A DNA stretch of 16,499 nucleotides from Acidobacteriota bacterium (GTDB lineage Bacteria; Acidobacteriota; Terriglobia; Acidiferrales; UBA7541): NCBI GenBank assembly GCA_003161195.1, contig PMOV01000114.1, forward strand, positions 698-17,196, read 5' to 3'. Below, piece after piece: positions 1 through 9,800 of this stretch (its first letter is position 1; every line of letters begins with the position of its first letter). A program made the translations under genes and the position numbers. Below the pieces are notes generated by a model, which was not told the DNA's origin, ran no database searches, and saw nothing but the letters and a program-made list of their open reading frames with translations.

Positions 1-882
1 GTCCGAAAACTTGGCGGGAATCAGCAGCCACGTGAAGCTGGAGATGGGATAGGCGGTTTTGCCGGGGGCGTTGGTGATGGAGACGCGGAAGTCGTCGGGC
101 ATGGTTACGCCCGCCGCAGCCGCGGTCACGCTGGCGAAGTCTGCCTTGATCACCGCGCCGGCGGCGTTTTTCACGCTGCCGTACTCGATTTTGGTTTGCA
201 CCGCGTAGATCAATTCAACGTAGCCGATGGAGCCGGGCGTCTGCTTTACCAGGCCGGAGACGCCTTCGTTGCCCTTGCCGCCGAGTCCTACGGGCCAACT
301 GATGGACGCGCCCTTGCCGGGCTTGGTCGCCCAGTCGGGACTAACCTTGGAAAGATAATCGGTGAAGATATAGGTTGTGCCGCTGCCGTCAGAGCGGTGC
401 ACGACGACGATGTCCGTAGCTGGCAGCTTCACGCCGCTGTTGGCGCCGGCGATGGCCGGGTCGCTCCACTTGGTGATGCGGCCGAGATAGATACCGGCGA
501 GCGCTTCCGGAGTGAAGGTAAGCGCTGCGTTTACTCCCGGAAGGTTATAGATAGGTACAACAGCGCCCAGCACGGTGGGGAAGTGCAAAATGCCGGAGCC
601 GTGCTTGTCGCTGTAGGCCTTCAGTTGATCGTCGTTCATGGGGCCGTCTGAAGCGCCAAAATCCACCGTGCCATCGGTGACCGCTTTGATGCCTGCGCCG
701 GAACCTTGCGACTGGTAATTGATCTCCAAGTTGGGAAATTTCTTGTGATATTCGTCGAACCATTTGGAGTAAATGGGATACGGAAACGTGGCGCCTTCTC
801 CGGTGATCTGCAGGATTCCCGCTGCCCAAACCGCGCCCGCCGCCGCCAACACTGCCAAAGCAAAACCGACAGATCGTTTCAT
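1..882 (-). CDS. pstS: Phosphate ABC transporter substrate-binding protein PstS (C-terminus beyond the edge)
   Basis: This is the periplasmic phosphate-binding protein that delivers Pi to the PstCAB importer. The first 294 codons are in the window and the frame is still open at base 1. The family is usually about 330-350 residues, so only the C-terminal part is missing. The N-terminus MKRSVGFALAVLAAAGAVWA is a signal peptide. The phosphate-contacting segments of the family are visible: GEGATFPYP after the signal peptide, SQGSGAG, DFGASDGPM, and HRSDGSGTT in the middle. The ATG at 882 was chosen because GGAG lies 6 nt upstream; in-frame ATGs at 888 and 894 overlap that ribosome site. A PHO-box-like repeat lies about 55 bp upstream. 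pstC, pstA and pstB would be expected off the left edge; that is an inference. The family assignment is secure. Confidence 0.95.
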   Translation of the reverse strand, partial: MKRSVGFALAVLAAAGAVWAAGILQITGEGATFPYPIYSKWFDEYHKKFPNLEINYQSQGSGAGIKAVTDGTVDFGASDGPMNDDQLKAYSDKHGSGILHFPTVLGAVVPIYNLPGVNAALTFTPEALAGIYLGRITKWSDPAIAGANSGVKLPATDIVVVHRSDGSGTTYIFTDYLSKVSPDWATKPGKGASISWPVGLGGKGNEGVSGLVKQTPGSIGYVELIYAVQTKIEYGSVKNAAGAVIKADFASVTAAAAGVTMPDDFRVSITNAPGKTAYPISSFTWLLIPAKFSD

Positions 883-937
883 GCGCATCTCCATAGAATT
901 CCGTCTTTCTTGAGTGCAACTAGTGTGGCGCGGGTTT

Positions 938-955
938 GTTACAGCATTGTTACAG
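938..955 (-). promoter_or_regulatory. PHO-box-like operator of pstS
   Basis: On the minus strand this reads CTGTAACAATGCTGTAAC: two identical 7-bp half-sites separated by 4 bp, an 11-bp period. This is the architecture of the PhoB-binding PHO box (two CTGTCAT-type repeats with a 4-bp spacer). It lies 56 bp upstream of the pstS start, and a weak -10-like CACACT follows about 12 bp downstream. It most likely binds a PhoB-type regulator at low phosphate. Confidence 0.82.
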
Positions 956-1058
956 TCGCGGTGGAACTTGTTAGAAATAGTAAATTTTTAGCCGCGGCAA
1001 TCGCAAACTAAGGGTTTTGTTGTAATCAGCTTAGGGGCCGCGAGACGCCAGCGCGCAC

Positions 1059-1094
1059 AAAAAAGCGGGCGGCCCAGTGAGGCACCGCCCGCTT
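1059..1094 (-). terminator. Rho-independent terminator of the coiled-coil porin gene
   Basis: Read on the minus strand, a perfect 10-bp stem (1085-1094 with 1063-1072, GC-rich GCGGGCGG core) with a 12-nt loop is followed directly by a run of six T. It lies 38 bp downstream of the porin stop and so separates that gene from pstS. Confidence 0.92.
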
Positions 1095-1132
1095 CAGTCA
1101 GCCCGGTATAGCGGCCGCCGTGCTACCCCGAT

Positions 1133-3229
1133 TTATGGGAGGTAGTAGCGGAACGAGGTGAATAACATGTTATCGACAGCCTTCGGCCCAATGGAGATGG
1201 GTGCACTGCCGCTGGGTGCGCCACCGGTACCGGAATAAGCATCTTTCCAGAGGTAGGAGTACTGCACACCAAACTGCATGCGGCCTTTCGAACCCTGGTA
1301 GAACTTGTACCAGAAGCCGAGGCTGCCTTCCTGAACGACGCGGACATCGCCAGCGCAGGAGCTGGAGCCCGGATTGAAGTCATTCGTGGGCACGGCTTCC
1401 GTGGCGCAGGCGAAGTTGTTGGCGGCAACGTTGCCGTAGCCGCCGATCTGGTTTGCTTTGAACGAGGTGGTAGTGGTGGCCGGAACGGTGGTTAGCACGC
1501 CGCCGACAAGATAGTTAATGGCAGGTGTCTTGGTGATGGTAATGGCTTCATACCCTTGATAGCCTGCGCGCCACGCGTATTCCAAGCCGTAGTAGCCGTA
1601 AACATCGAGTTTTCGATTAGGATGCCATTCAAGCCGGCCCAAACCGTGCGCTGTCCGGATCAGCGACAGCGTACCGTCCGGACGCGCGGTGGCGTCCGCC
1701 AGCTGCGCCGATCCGTAACGCCCGATTCCGTCGCCAGCAACGCCCTTGACGCCGAAATCTAGTTTCTTGCCGAACAGCGACCAGAGCGCACTGGCCCCGA
1801 GGCCGCCGCCCGTTGTGCTGCTGTTGGTGGCGCCTACGGCGCTCACTGTTGTGGAAGCGCAGGCCCCGTTGTAACCGTTGTAGGTGACCAGCGTCGTGGT
1901 GCCGGCGATATAATCGGAATCGCCCGCGTTGGTGCCCACCACGCCGCAAGGATAGATGCGGTCGCGGAAGAAGCTCACGATGCCGAAGAGTTCATAGTGT
2001 CCGAATCCCGGATCGGCAGCGGCCTTGAAGATCAAGTCGGGCGCCTTATTCACAGTATAGCCGTTGGCGTCGAAAGCGTTGTAGAGACCGCCGCCGGCCC
2101 CGGGCGCGTTGATGAAAAAGTTTCCGGTCTGGCCAGTGGTGGCGCCAGAGGTGACGATGGTGGCGGGCGCGGCGCCATCATTGATCGTGGTCACGCTGGA
2201 GAAGCCGCGGCCGCCGATGGTGGCCTGCGGGCCTTCCACGGACATGCCCAGAGCGAATTTGCCGCCGAAGTCCTTCACGACGCGGAAGCCGTACTGGCGG
2301 GCCCAAGTGAAGCCCGCGTTGTACTGCGGATCGATCACGGCCGGCAGGTCTTCCTGGCGGTTGAACATCCCCTTCTTGGTTTCCGTGGCGAGACTCCACT
2401 GTTGGCCGCCGGTGAAGATCCAGCCGTTGTCAAACGCAGCTTGCGCGAACGCTTGCCGTTGCCGCAAGACGTAGCTGTTGCTCTGGCGATTGTTGGAAGT
2501 GGTGCCGGCACCGAGGAAGTCCGCTTCGTAGTAGCCGCCGATGGTCGCCGCGGCGAGTTTGCCCTGGACCAACATGCTGATACGGCTCTGGCGTCCGGTG
2601 AAGGCGTTTTCGCCGAGGTGTGCGAGGTCGCTGGCGGTGTAAGGAATACTGGTCAGCGGAGTGTTAATATCGCTGGACGTGGCGCGATTGCGATACACCG
2701 TTTCTGCCGCCAGGAAGCCGCCCGGGGTGATGTTCACGCCTTTGTAGCGAATGGTAGCGGGGCCATCGTCGGAACTCTGCAACTGCGATTCGCCGGAATT
2801 TCCCGTGGCGTTGGCCACGGAAAGTGCGAGCGTGTCGTTGCTGGTCTTGAGCGCGGCCACCGAGGAATTCAGCGCCACGGTGTCGCTTTTGGCGGCGGTG
2901 GATGTTGCCACGGCTTCGGTCGCCTTGGAACTAGCTTCCGCGGCGCGCGAATTGGCGGTGGCCGCTTCTTCACGAGCTGCGTCAATCTGGCGGTCGCGCT
3001 TGGCGAGTTCTTCCTTCAACAGATTTAATTCCTCCTGTTGCGATTGCAGGGCCTGCCGCAATGCTTCCACCTCGGCGGCGATTTCCGCGCTGGACTTCTC
3101 CGCAGTGGGCTTAGCCGTGGCGGCGGGTTTGGGTTTAGCAGCGGGTGCATCGGAGTCTTTCGGTGTATCGGCCAGCGCCGTCCCGCAAACCAGGAACAGC
3201 GATAGTGTAAGTGCAGCTAATTTATTCAT
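1133..3229 (-). CDS. Outer-membrane porin with N-terminal coiled coil (DcaP-like / acidobacterial porin family)
   Basis: Predicted outer-membrane beta-barrel of 698 residues. A signal peptide (MNKLAALTLSLFLVCGTALA, cleavage near residue 20) is followed by a Pro/Lys/Ala linker. A long charged then Ala/Ser-rich heptad-like segment (about 45-145) should form a periplasmic coiled coil. From about residue 160 a barrel begins with alternating aromatic/glycine strands (for example GYYEADFLGAG and GWIFTGGQQWSL), and the protein ends in an aromatic strand (FTSFRYYLP). Two pairs of cysteines (YPC...NGAC and FAC...SSSC) may form disulfides in surface loops. The ATG at 3229 was chosen over an in-frame start 63 nt upstream because the signal peptide begins here and GAGAGG precedes it. 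An N-terminal coiled coil before a barrel is known from trimeric DcaP-type porins. The substrate is unknown; the neighbouring pstS and periodic promoter repeats suggest anion or phosphate uptake, which is an inference. Confidence 0.8.
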   Translation of the reverse strand: MNKLAALTLSLFLVCGTALADTPKDSDAPAAKPKPAATAKPTAEKSSAEIAAEVEALRQALQSQQEELNLLKEELAKRDRQIDAAREEAATANSRAAEASSKATEAVATSTAAKSDTVALNSSVAALKTSNDTLALSVANATGNSGESQLQSSDDGPATIRYKGVNITPGGFLAAETVYRNRATSSDINTPLTSIPYTASDLAHLGENAFTGRQSRISMLVQGKLAAATIGGYYEADFLGAGTTSNNRQSNSYVLRQRQAFAQAAFDNGWIFTGGQQWSLATETKKGMFNRQEDLPAVIDPQYNAGFTWARQYGFRVVKDFGGKFALGMSVEGPQATIGGRGFSSVTTINDGAAPATIVTSGATTGQTGNFFINAPGAGGGLYNAFDANGYTVNKAPDLIFKAAADPGFGHYELFGIVSFFRDRIYPCGVVGTNAGDSDYIAGTTTLVTYNGYNGACASTTVSAVGATNSSTTGGGLGASALWSLFGKKLDFGVKGVAGDGIGRYGSAQLADATARPDGTLSLIRTAHGLGRLEWHPNRKLDVYGYYGLEYAWRAGYQGYEAITITKTPAINYLVGGVLTTVPATTTTSFKANQIGGYGNVAANNFACATEAVPTNDFNPGSSSCAGDVRVVQEGSLGFWYKFYQGSKGRMQFGVQYSYLWKDAYSGTGGAPSGSAPISIGPKAVDNMLFTSFRYYLP

Positions 3230-3310
3230 TGCCTCTCTCTTGTGTAGAAGGTTTCGACGTGCCGAATAAAATTGTTGCGTACCGCCCCGCATGGAAGGTA
3301 AATGGCCCGT

Positions 3311-3350
3311 CTTACGGTTACATGAATCGAATGTGAATATTCTGTAACAG
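3311..3350 (-). promoter_or_regulatory. 11-bp-periodic direct repeats upstream of the porin (possible PHO box array)
   Basis: On the minus strand four 7-mers occur at an exact 11-bp period: CTGTTAC (3344-3350), TATTCAC (3333-3339), GATTCAT (3322-3328) and CCGTAAG (3311-3317). All share T at position 4 and A at position 6. The first differs from the pstS half-site by one base; the others match a CTGTCAC/T half-site at only 4 of 7 positions. The array is about 80 bp upstream of the porin ATG. It is a plausible multi-site PHO box, weaker than that of pstS. Confidence 0.45.
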
Positions 3351-3667
3351 AGGCGCCAAATCTACCTTTAAACGCAATGTTTTTAGGAGTTTACGAAATT
3401 GGCCGGAGGCCCCGTGCGCAAACACGTGCAGCAGTCGAGGCGCCTGGTTGATTTCGCGTGCTACTAAAAAACGCGTCTCGCTCTCGACCGCGATGGGGTG
3501 CCATTCAGTGAGCAGATGGTATAACGCAACGGCAAGTACGTCAACCTGCGCGTGCGCGATTCAGGATGTTCGACCAAGCAGCCTTGCTTTACATCCCGCT
3601 TGGTACCCAAGTGGAACCCCGTGCCGCCTAGCACCGTCAAAACCGCCTCCGCAAGAATGCAGCCCCG
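3351..3667. other. Intergenic region between two porin genes
   Basis: This separates the stop of the alginate-export-like gene (3668) from the promoter region of the coiled-coil porin. I see no convincing gene, tRNA or terminator. A short imperfect palindrome (CTTGG-TAC-CCAAG near 3600) is present but has no T-run. A plus-strand open frame from 3448 runs into the coding sequence of the next gene and has no recognisable features. Confidence 0.5.
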
Positions 3668-5134
3668 TTAAAAACGATAGTTCAGTTCGCTATACCCCAG
3701 CGCTCCGTTGCTATCCGTGGGATAAATATTCTTGATGACCTGTCCGCCCTGCGCCCAACCGAAGTACAGCGTGAGTGAAAGTCCATGGCCAAACTTGCAA
3801 TCGCCACTTATGTCGTAGAGATTCGCAAGTTTGGTATCGCCGCCAGCCGGCCGTCCCTGAAAGCCGAAGGTCCAAGGCTGAAACGCGCCGCCGCCGGAAT
3901 ACCAGAGGTCTGTGCTGCTGGATAGCCACAAGCCGTGAACATCGCTGCGGATGGTCAGGCTCTTCGCCGGGCGCAACACCACCTCGCCAAAAACATCCGT
4001 GTTGTTCATGGAGTTGAAAAATGGAAAGCGGGCATACACACGCGGGGTCGGCAGAACGGCGAAAAATGTTCCGTGCGTGCCGTCGTTGGGATTTCCGTCA
4101 CCGCTCGAGTAAAAGTAGCCCACGCGCAACCATGGGCGAACCGGCCTCGCAAAGTGCGGTTGGAAGCCGCCTTCAATCGCGCCAGCACCCGAGCGTTGCG
4201 TCAGCATGCCCCACTTTCCGCTTTGCAACGCGCCCCAGCCCAAGAGATCGAAGGTTCCGACGCCGGTCGCCGACGCCATGATGAAATGGCCGCCGTACGT
4301 GCCGATATCGATGGCACCCAAATCTGCGGCCTTGGCGGCAGCCGAGCGGTTATCCACCTTCACTACGCCCCGCTCATCACTGTAGAAGATGCCAAAGACG
4401 CGCCATTCCAGTTGCGTGTTGCCGTAATCGCCTTCGCGGGTAACCGCCACATAACTCACCGGAGTTTTGACCCACCCCCAGCCGTCCACCTGGAATACGC
4501 CGCGATCCGGGATTGCGCTGACGGCCGTGAAATTCCACGGTCCGTTGGAGTAGGCATAGTGCAAGCCGTCGAGGCTGCGCATCACGTCGGAATATCCGAA
4601 GTTGCCAATCAAGCGCTGCCCGATGCGGTCTGCCTTTAGGGACGCCAGCGTTGCGTCCTTGGGCTTAACTTCGCTGCCGTCGGTAAATTCGAACCGTCCG
4701 ATTTGGAGACTGTTGCGCCCCCATTTGGGGCGAATGAAAACCTGCTTCGGGAAAATAAACGCGGTGTTCTGCTGCTTGTCGTTCGCGGCATAGTAGGAAG
4801 CCCCGAGGCCTAACTGCCCCTGTGGCGCCCCCTTTACGGCTCCGTCCGGCAGACCCAGCAAGATCGGAACCTCAAACTCAATGTTCCAATCGAAGTTCTG
4901 GTGCGTCTGGGAAAATCCAAACTGGATTTGCGTGCCGGAAAAGCCGTAGAGGTTTTGGCCGGCGGCCGGCGTGAACCAGTCCCAGGCTTCGTAGCGCTCG
5001 CGGATATTGCCGGAGAACGTTACGTTGCCAAGTTCGATGGGCTGCTGGTCCGACTGCGCCAGCGCCGGTGTGCAAAAACCAAAAGTGAAGACCAGGACCG
5101 TCAGCAGCTTTTGCAATGGCATGCTAGATTTCAT
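3668..5134 (-). CDS. Outer-membrane beta-barrel protein, alginate-export/porin-like
   Basis: Predicted 488-residue outer-membrane protein. The signal peptide (LLTVLVFTFGFCTPALA, cleavage at about residue 26) is followed directly by barrel sequence beginning VTFSGNIRERYEAWDWF. This 'RxRYE' opening and the repeated amphipathic strands (for example KQVFIRPKWGRNSLQIGRFEF and WLRVGYFYSSGDGNPNDGTH) resemble the alginate-export (AlgE-like) barrel family. The chain ends in YSELNYRF, a terminal aromatic residue typical of BAM substrates. The ATG at 5134 was chosen because the signal peptide starts there; the frame stays open 41 codons further upstream but that part is Arg-rich and unlike a secreted N-terminus. 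The ribosome site is weak (AAAGG, 11 nt upstream). The substrate cannot be read from sequence; the family name does not imply alginate synthesis here. I saw no PHO-like repeats upstream. Confidence 0.75.
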   Translation of the reverse strand: MKSSMPLQKLLTVLVFTFGFCTPALAQSDQQPIELGNVTFSGNIRERYEAWDWFTPAAGQNLYGFSGTQIQFGFSQTHQNFDWNIEFEVPILLGLPDGAVKGAPQGQLGLGASYYAANDKQQNTAFIFPKQVFIRPKWGRNSLQIGRFEFTDGSEVKPKDATLASLKADRIGQRLIGNFGYSDVMRSLDGLHYAYSNGPWNFTAVSAIPDRGVFQVDGWGWVKTPVSYVAVTREGDYGNTQLEWRVFGIFYSDERGVVKVDNRSAAAKAADLGAIDIGTYGGHFIMASATGVGTFDLLGWGALQSGKWGMLTQRSGAGAIEGGFQPHFARPVRPWLRVGYFYSSGDGNPNDGTHGTFFAVLPTPRVYARFPFFNSMNNTDVFGEVVLRPAKSLTIRSDVHGLWLSSSTDLWYSGGGAFQPWTFGFQGRPAGGDTKLANLYDISGDCKFGHGLSLTLYFGWAQGGQVIKNIYPTDSNGALGYSELNYRF

Positions 5135-5404
5135 AGATTTGTGCGCCTTTGAAAGACGTGACCGGGCCCTTTTCGGCCGGTCCATCAGCATTGAACAACA
5201 CAGCAACCTCCGGAGATCAAAAAGGCACGGCGTCGCCTTTCGGATCGCCGTTGGCACCTGTTTTTGGGGTGTAGCTCGGAGCGAAAATTGTTTTCGGGAT
5301 TCTCTTGCCGCGGCGCAAGAACGGCAATAGTGGGAATGTATTAGATCCTTAAATTCCAGCGGAGCGAGAAGATTGGGCTGAAGAACGCGTGGAGGAGCGC
5401 CAAA

Positions 5405-6802
5405 TTAGCGCGGCGCCGCAATGGTGTAGGCAAGAACGATCTGCGTCAACCTGTACTGGTAGCGCGCGTCGGTGTCCGAGATGTCCGCTTCCGTCTTCTG
5501 CAATTCGGCCTGGCTGAACTCCACGATGGAACTGAGGCCCAGGTTGTAGCGCGATTGCGCCAGATCGAGCGCCAAGGTGGCTTGTTCTTCCAACTGCCGC
5601 GTCACGGAAAGCCGTTCAAAGGCCCGATTCGAATCTTGCCAGGCATCCCGCACGTCGCGCGCAATGTTGTTTTGCAGGTCGGTGAGCCGCCCACGCGCCA
5701 GGGTAGTTTGCAGGTCCGCGGTTTTGGCGCGCGCGTCAAACAAAAACCCGTTGAACACCGGAATGTTGATGTTCGCGCCCACCGCGCCCCACCAGCTGGG
5801 CACGTGATTGTCGCGTGCCGGCACCAGGCCCACCGTGCCTAGCGCGGTAACGTCGGGAAGCTTCAGGTCGTGTTCTGCGCGACCAAATTTTTCCGCCGCC
5901 TGCACTTGGTCCCGCAACGCCAGCACTTCCGGCCGTTGCGCCAACGCTTCGCCAATCAGCGGCTCGACCGTCGGTGGTGGCGCCTCGCCCGCCGGGGCCC
6001 CTTCCACCAGCTGAAAATTCTGCTCATCATTGAATCCCAGCAACGCGGAGAGAGCCGCCAGCGAAGCCTCATAATTGTTGCGCGCTTCCAGCAGCAGCAA
6101 TCGCGCCCGCGCCGCATCCACCTTCGCAAAGCTCAGATCTATGTCCGAGCGCAGCTTCGCGTCCGTCAGCGCCTGAATTTTGTCCACGAATGTTTGCCGC
6201 GCATCCACCGTCTGGTGCGCCACGGTCACCAGCGCTTCGGTCTCCAGCGTGTTGAAGAAGGACTGGTCTACCGCCAGAATAATGTCCGCCGTGGTGGCGG
6301 CAGCGGTCTCGTCCTGCGCTTTGGCCTGCAAATTCGCGCTGGCCACTAAATTCGGGGTGCGCCCGAAATCCGTCACCAATTGACTGACGTTCGCGCCGGC
6401 GGCCGCCCGCGAATAAAGCGCCGAATTGGTCAGACCGCCCGCAGCGATGCGTCCACCGGGCTGTGCGTCCACGCCGGTGGCGTTGAGCGCCACCGTGGGC
6501 AGCAACCCCGACCGCTGCTCGCGCACGAACTGCCGCGCTACCAGCGCGTTCAGCCGCCCGATGCTGATCTGCGGATTATTTTTCAGCGCCAGCGCTTCCG
6601 CCTGCTCGCGCGTTAGCGTGCGCACCGGTCCCACCCCGCTCGGCGCCATTTGTGCTGCCATAGTTCTTTGCGGCGGCGCGGTCGATTGCGCGGAGCCGGG
6701 ACTTTGCGCGTAAGCGCCCACCGGCAGGAGCCACAACATCGCGGCGATGCAGCGCGACATTGCATGCATCACTGTAGCGCGCATCATTGCGTCGGCTATC
6801 AT
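5405..6802 (-). CDS. TolC-family outer-membrane efflux protein
   Basis: Outer-membrane channel of a tripartite efflux pump, 465 residues from the chosen start. After an N-terminal secretion signal (MSRCIAAMLWLLPVGAYAQ) and a Pro/Gln/Ala linker come two outer-membrane-efflux repeats. The first begins at TREQAEALALKNNPQI and the second near VEPLIGEALAQRPEVLALR; both contain the long Ala/Leu/Gln-rich helices of the periplasmic tunnel. The second repeat includes the typical RYNLGLSSIVEFSQAELQ segment. The ATG at 6802 overlaps the stop of the RND gene by 4 bp (ATGA), indicating translational coupling, with GGGG upstream. Internal ATGs nearer the signal peptide are possible alternatives. It is the last gene of the efflux operon; no clear terminator follows. 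Confidence 0.93.
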   Translation of the reverse strand: MIADAMMRATVMHAMSRCIAAMLWLLPVGAYAQSPGSAQSTAPPQRTMAAQMAPSGVGPVRTLTREQAEALALKNNPQISIGRLNALVARQFVREQRSGLLPTVALNATGVDAQPGGRIAAGGLTNSALYSRAAAGANVSQLVTDFGRTPNLVASANLQAKAQDETAAATTADIILAVDQSFFNTLETEALVTVAHQTVDARQTFVDKIQALTDAKLRSDIDLSFAKVDAARARLLLLEARNNYEASLAALSALLGFNDEQNFQLVEGAPAGEAPPPTVEPLIGEALAQRPEVLALRDQVQAAEKFGRAEHDLKLPDVTALGTVGLVPARDNHVPSWWGAVGANINIPVFNGFLFDARAKTADLQTTLARGRLTDLQNNIARDVRDAWQDSNRAFERLSVTRQLEEQATLALDLAQSRYNLGLSSIVEFSQAELQKTEADISDTDARYQYRLTQIVLAYTIAAPR

Positions 6803-9800
6803 TGGGTCACCCCGGACGACACCGGCCAAGTCCGCGGCCCTTCATGCACCAGGATGTACACCGCCGGCACCAGGAATACCGTCACCGCTACCGAAACGGT
6901 CAGCCCCCCGATAATCGCCCGGGCCAGCGGCGCGTACTGCTCGCTGCCGGCTTCAAATCCCAGCGCCATCGGAATCATGCCCAGAATCGTCGCCAGCGAG
7001 GTCATCAGGATCGGCCGCAGCCGCACCTTGCAGGACTCCACCACCGCCTCGCGAATGCTCCTTCCCCGCTCCTGTAGAATCCCCGCGAACTCCACAATCA
7101 GAATGCTGTTGGAGACCACGATGCCCGTCATCATGATTACCCCCATCAGCGACATGATGTTCAGCGACGTGTGCGTCAGCAGCAGCACCAGCACCACGCC
7201 GGAAAGCCCGGGCGGAATCGCCGTCAAAATAATCAGGGGATCCAGAAACGAGCGAAACTGCGCCATCAGAATTAAGTACACCAGCACCACGGAAAGCAAC
7301 AGTCCGATGGCAAACCGCGTAAACGATTCGTGCATACCCACCACCGCCCCGCGCACCGCAATCCGCGCATTGTGTGGCAGCTTGATTTGCTTGATCAGCC
7401 GCTCCGCGTCCTTAGTCACGCCCGATAGATCCTCCGTCTTGGGCATCACGTAGATGTCAATCACCCGCCGCAGTTGCTGGTGGTCCACTTCCGTGGGCGT
7501 ATTGATTGGCTCGATCTTGGCCACCGACTGAAGCGGGGTGTACGACGCTGAATTCATGGCGCGCAGCGGAATATTCTTAAAGTCGGACATGGTCATGTTG
7601 CCGATCTGTTTGTTCGAGTACTGCACCGTCAGCATGTAGTTGTTGCCGGTCTTCGGATCGATCCAGTAGCTGGGCGCGATCACCCCATCGGAAGTCAGCG
7701 CGGTAATTACGTTGTCCACTACCTCCTTCGGCGTGATACCGAGCTGGCTGGCCTGCTCGCGATTAATGTTCAGCTCCAGGCCCGGGTAATCCAGGCTTTG
7801 CGGGATCAGCACGTCGCTTACGTTGTGCGAAGTTCTCAGTTGCTGCGCCAGGTCTTTGGCGATTTTGTACGATGCGTCCATGTCGTTGTCGCTGATCTGG
7901 ATATCGAGCGGCGCGGGCAAGCCCTGGTTGACCACCGAATCCACCAGGCCGCCAGCCTGAAAATACGCGCTCATCTGCGGCAAATCCCTCGCTAGCTTGC
8001 GCCGCACGCGCTCCATGTACGCGTAGCTGCCGATTTTGTGGTCTTCTTTCAGGCTCACCTGCACGAACGCCGTATCCATCGCCGAGTTGCTCGTATAAAT
8101 CGAAGAAAGATCCGGCGTGATGCCGATGTTGGAGACGATCATGTCCAGATCCTTCGCGGAGACCTCGTCCTTGATCACCCGCTCCACCTGCGCCACGTCT
8201 TTGTCCGTCACCTCCAGCCGCGTGCCGGTGGGCGCTTTCAGATTGATCACGAACTGCCCGGGATCCGTGCGCGGGAAATACGATAGCCCCAGAAATGGAA
8301 ACAGCGCCACGAACACCACCAGTATTCCCGCCGCAATGATACTCACCGTGCGCAGCGGCGCTACAAGCGCCCGCTGTACCCAGCGGTCGTAGTGCACCAG
8401 CAGCGATTGAAACGCGGCGTTGAATTTTTCGACGATACGCGCGAAAAATCCCGGGTGCTTTTCTGCCGGTTGTGCTTCGTGGGCCTCGTGCGCGTCCCCG
8501 TTTGTATGCGCCGTCGCCAACTGCCCGGTCGCATGCTGCTGATGCGGCTTAAGGCGAATGAAATACGCGCAGTACAGCGGCACCACGGTCATGGCAAAAA
8601 TATAAGAAGCAAAAATGGAGATCACCACGCCCAGCGCCAAGTCGGCGAAGAGATACCGGCTCACGCCGTAAAACAGAGTCACAGGGAAAAACACGATGGA
8701 GGTCGTGGACGTGGCCGCCAGCACCGCCAGCGACACCTCCATGCCGCCCTGTTCCGCGGCCTCCCGCGGCGGCACACCCATCTCCATGAAGCGGAAAATA
8801 TTTTCAAGCACCACCACCGAATCGTCGATCAGCCGCGAAAACGCCAGCGCCAAGCCGCCCAGCAGCATGGTGTTGATCGATCCGCCTAATCCGTTCATCA
8901 CCAGAAAACACATCAACGCGGAAAGCGGAATGGAGAGCAGCACGGCAAAGGTGGCACGCGGGCTGCCGAGAAACAGCAGAATCATGATCGCCGTCAGCAC
9001 CAGCCCAATGCCGCCCTCCTTCATCAGGTTCTTGATGGCCAGTTTTACGAAGATGGATTGATCGAACACCACCTCCGTGCGCAACACCGCCGGCACATCC
9101 ACTAAATGCTGGATCGCGCTTTTCACGCCGTTCACGATGGCGATGGTGTTGCTCCCACCGCCTTGTTTGAGCACCGGGATGTACACCGAATGTTGCCCGT
9201 CGATGCGCACGATGTTGGTCTGGATGGCTGCGGCATCTTCCGCGTGCCCGATGTCGCCCACGAACACGGAGCCCAGGCCCACCGTCTTCAGCGGAATCTG
9301 GTTGATCTCGTCCGCCGTGGGCACTTGGCTGTTCGCGTAAATGTTGTAGTCGCGATCGCCGATGCGCACGTCCCCCGCGGGAAGAATTAAATTCGAGTCG
9401 TTCACCGCATGCACCACGTCCATCAGGCTCAGTTGGTGCGCTTCGAGCTTTACCGGGTCCACAAATACCTGAATCTGCCGGTACGTCCCGCCGAAAGGTT
9501 GCGGCACGGAAGAGCCGGGAACGTTTGCCACCTGGTTGCGCACCGCGAACTGCGCCAAGTCCTTCAGCTGCGTTTCGTTCAGCCCTTGGCCCTTCAACGT
9601 GATCAGGCACACCGGCAGGCTCGAGGAGTCAAATTTCAGCACCACCGGCGGCAGCGTCCCCGGCGGCAGCCGCCGCAAATCGGCTAGCGCCAGGTTGGAG
9701 ATATTGCTGAGCGCCGAATTTCCGTCGGTGCCCGGCTGAAAATAAATCTTGATCAGGCTCACGCCGGTTAGCGAACGCGATTCGATGTGCTCGATGTTGC

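Noticed and set aside
1997..3028. Long plus-strand open frame (343 codons) opposite the coiled-coil porin
   Set aside because: It is antisense to a gene with signal peptide, coiled coil, barrel and terminator. The translation is Gly/Arg/Ala-rich and low in meaningful motifs, as expected for a shadow in GC-rich DNA.
3448..3735. Plus-strand 95-codon frame in the intergenic region before 3668
   Set aside because: It runs into the 3' end of the alginate-export-like gene, has no ribosome site and shows no recognisable features.
5135..5404. Possible PHO-like repeats or riboswitch before the alginate-export-like gene
   Set aside because: No 11-bp-periodic half-sites and no recognisable aptamer fold; only a short CTTGC/GCAAG inverted repeat near 5305-5320.
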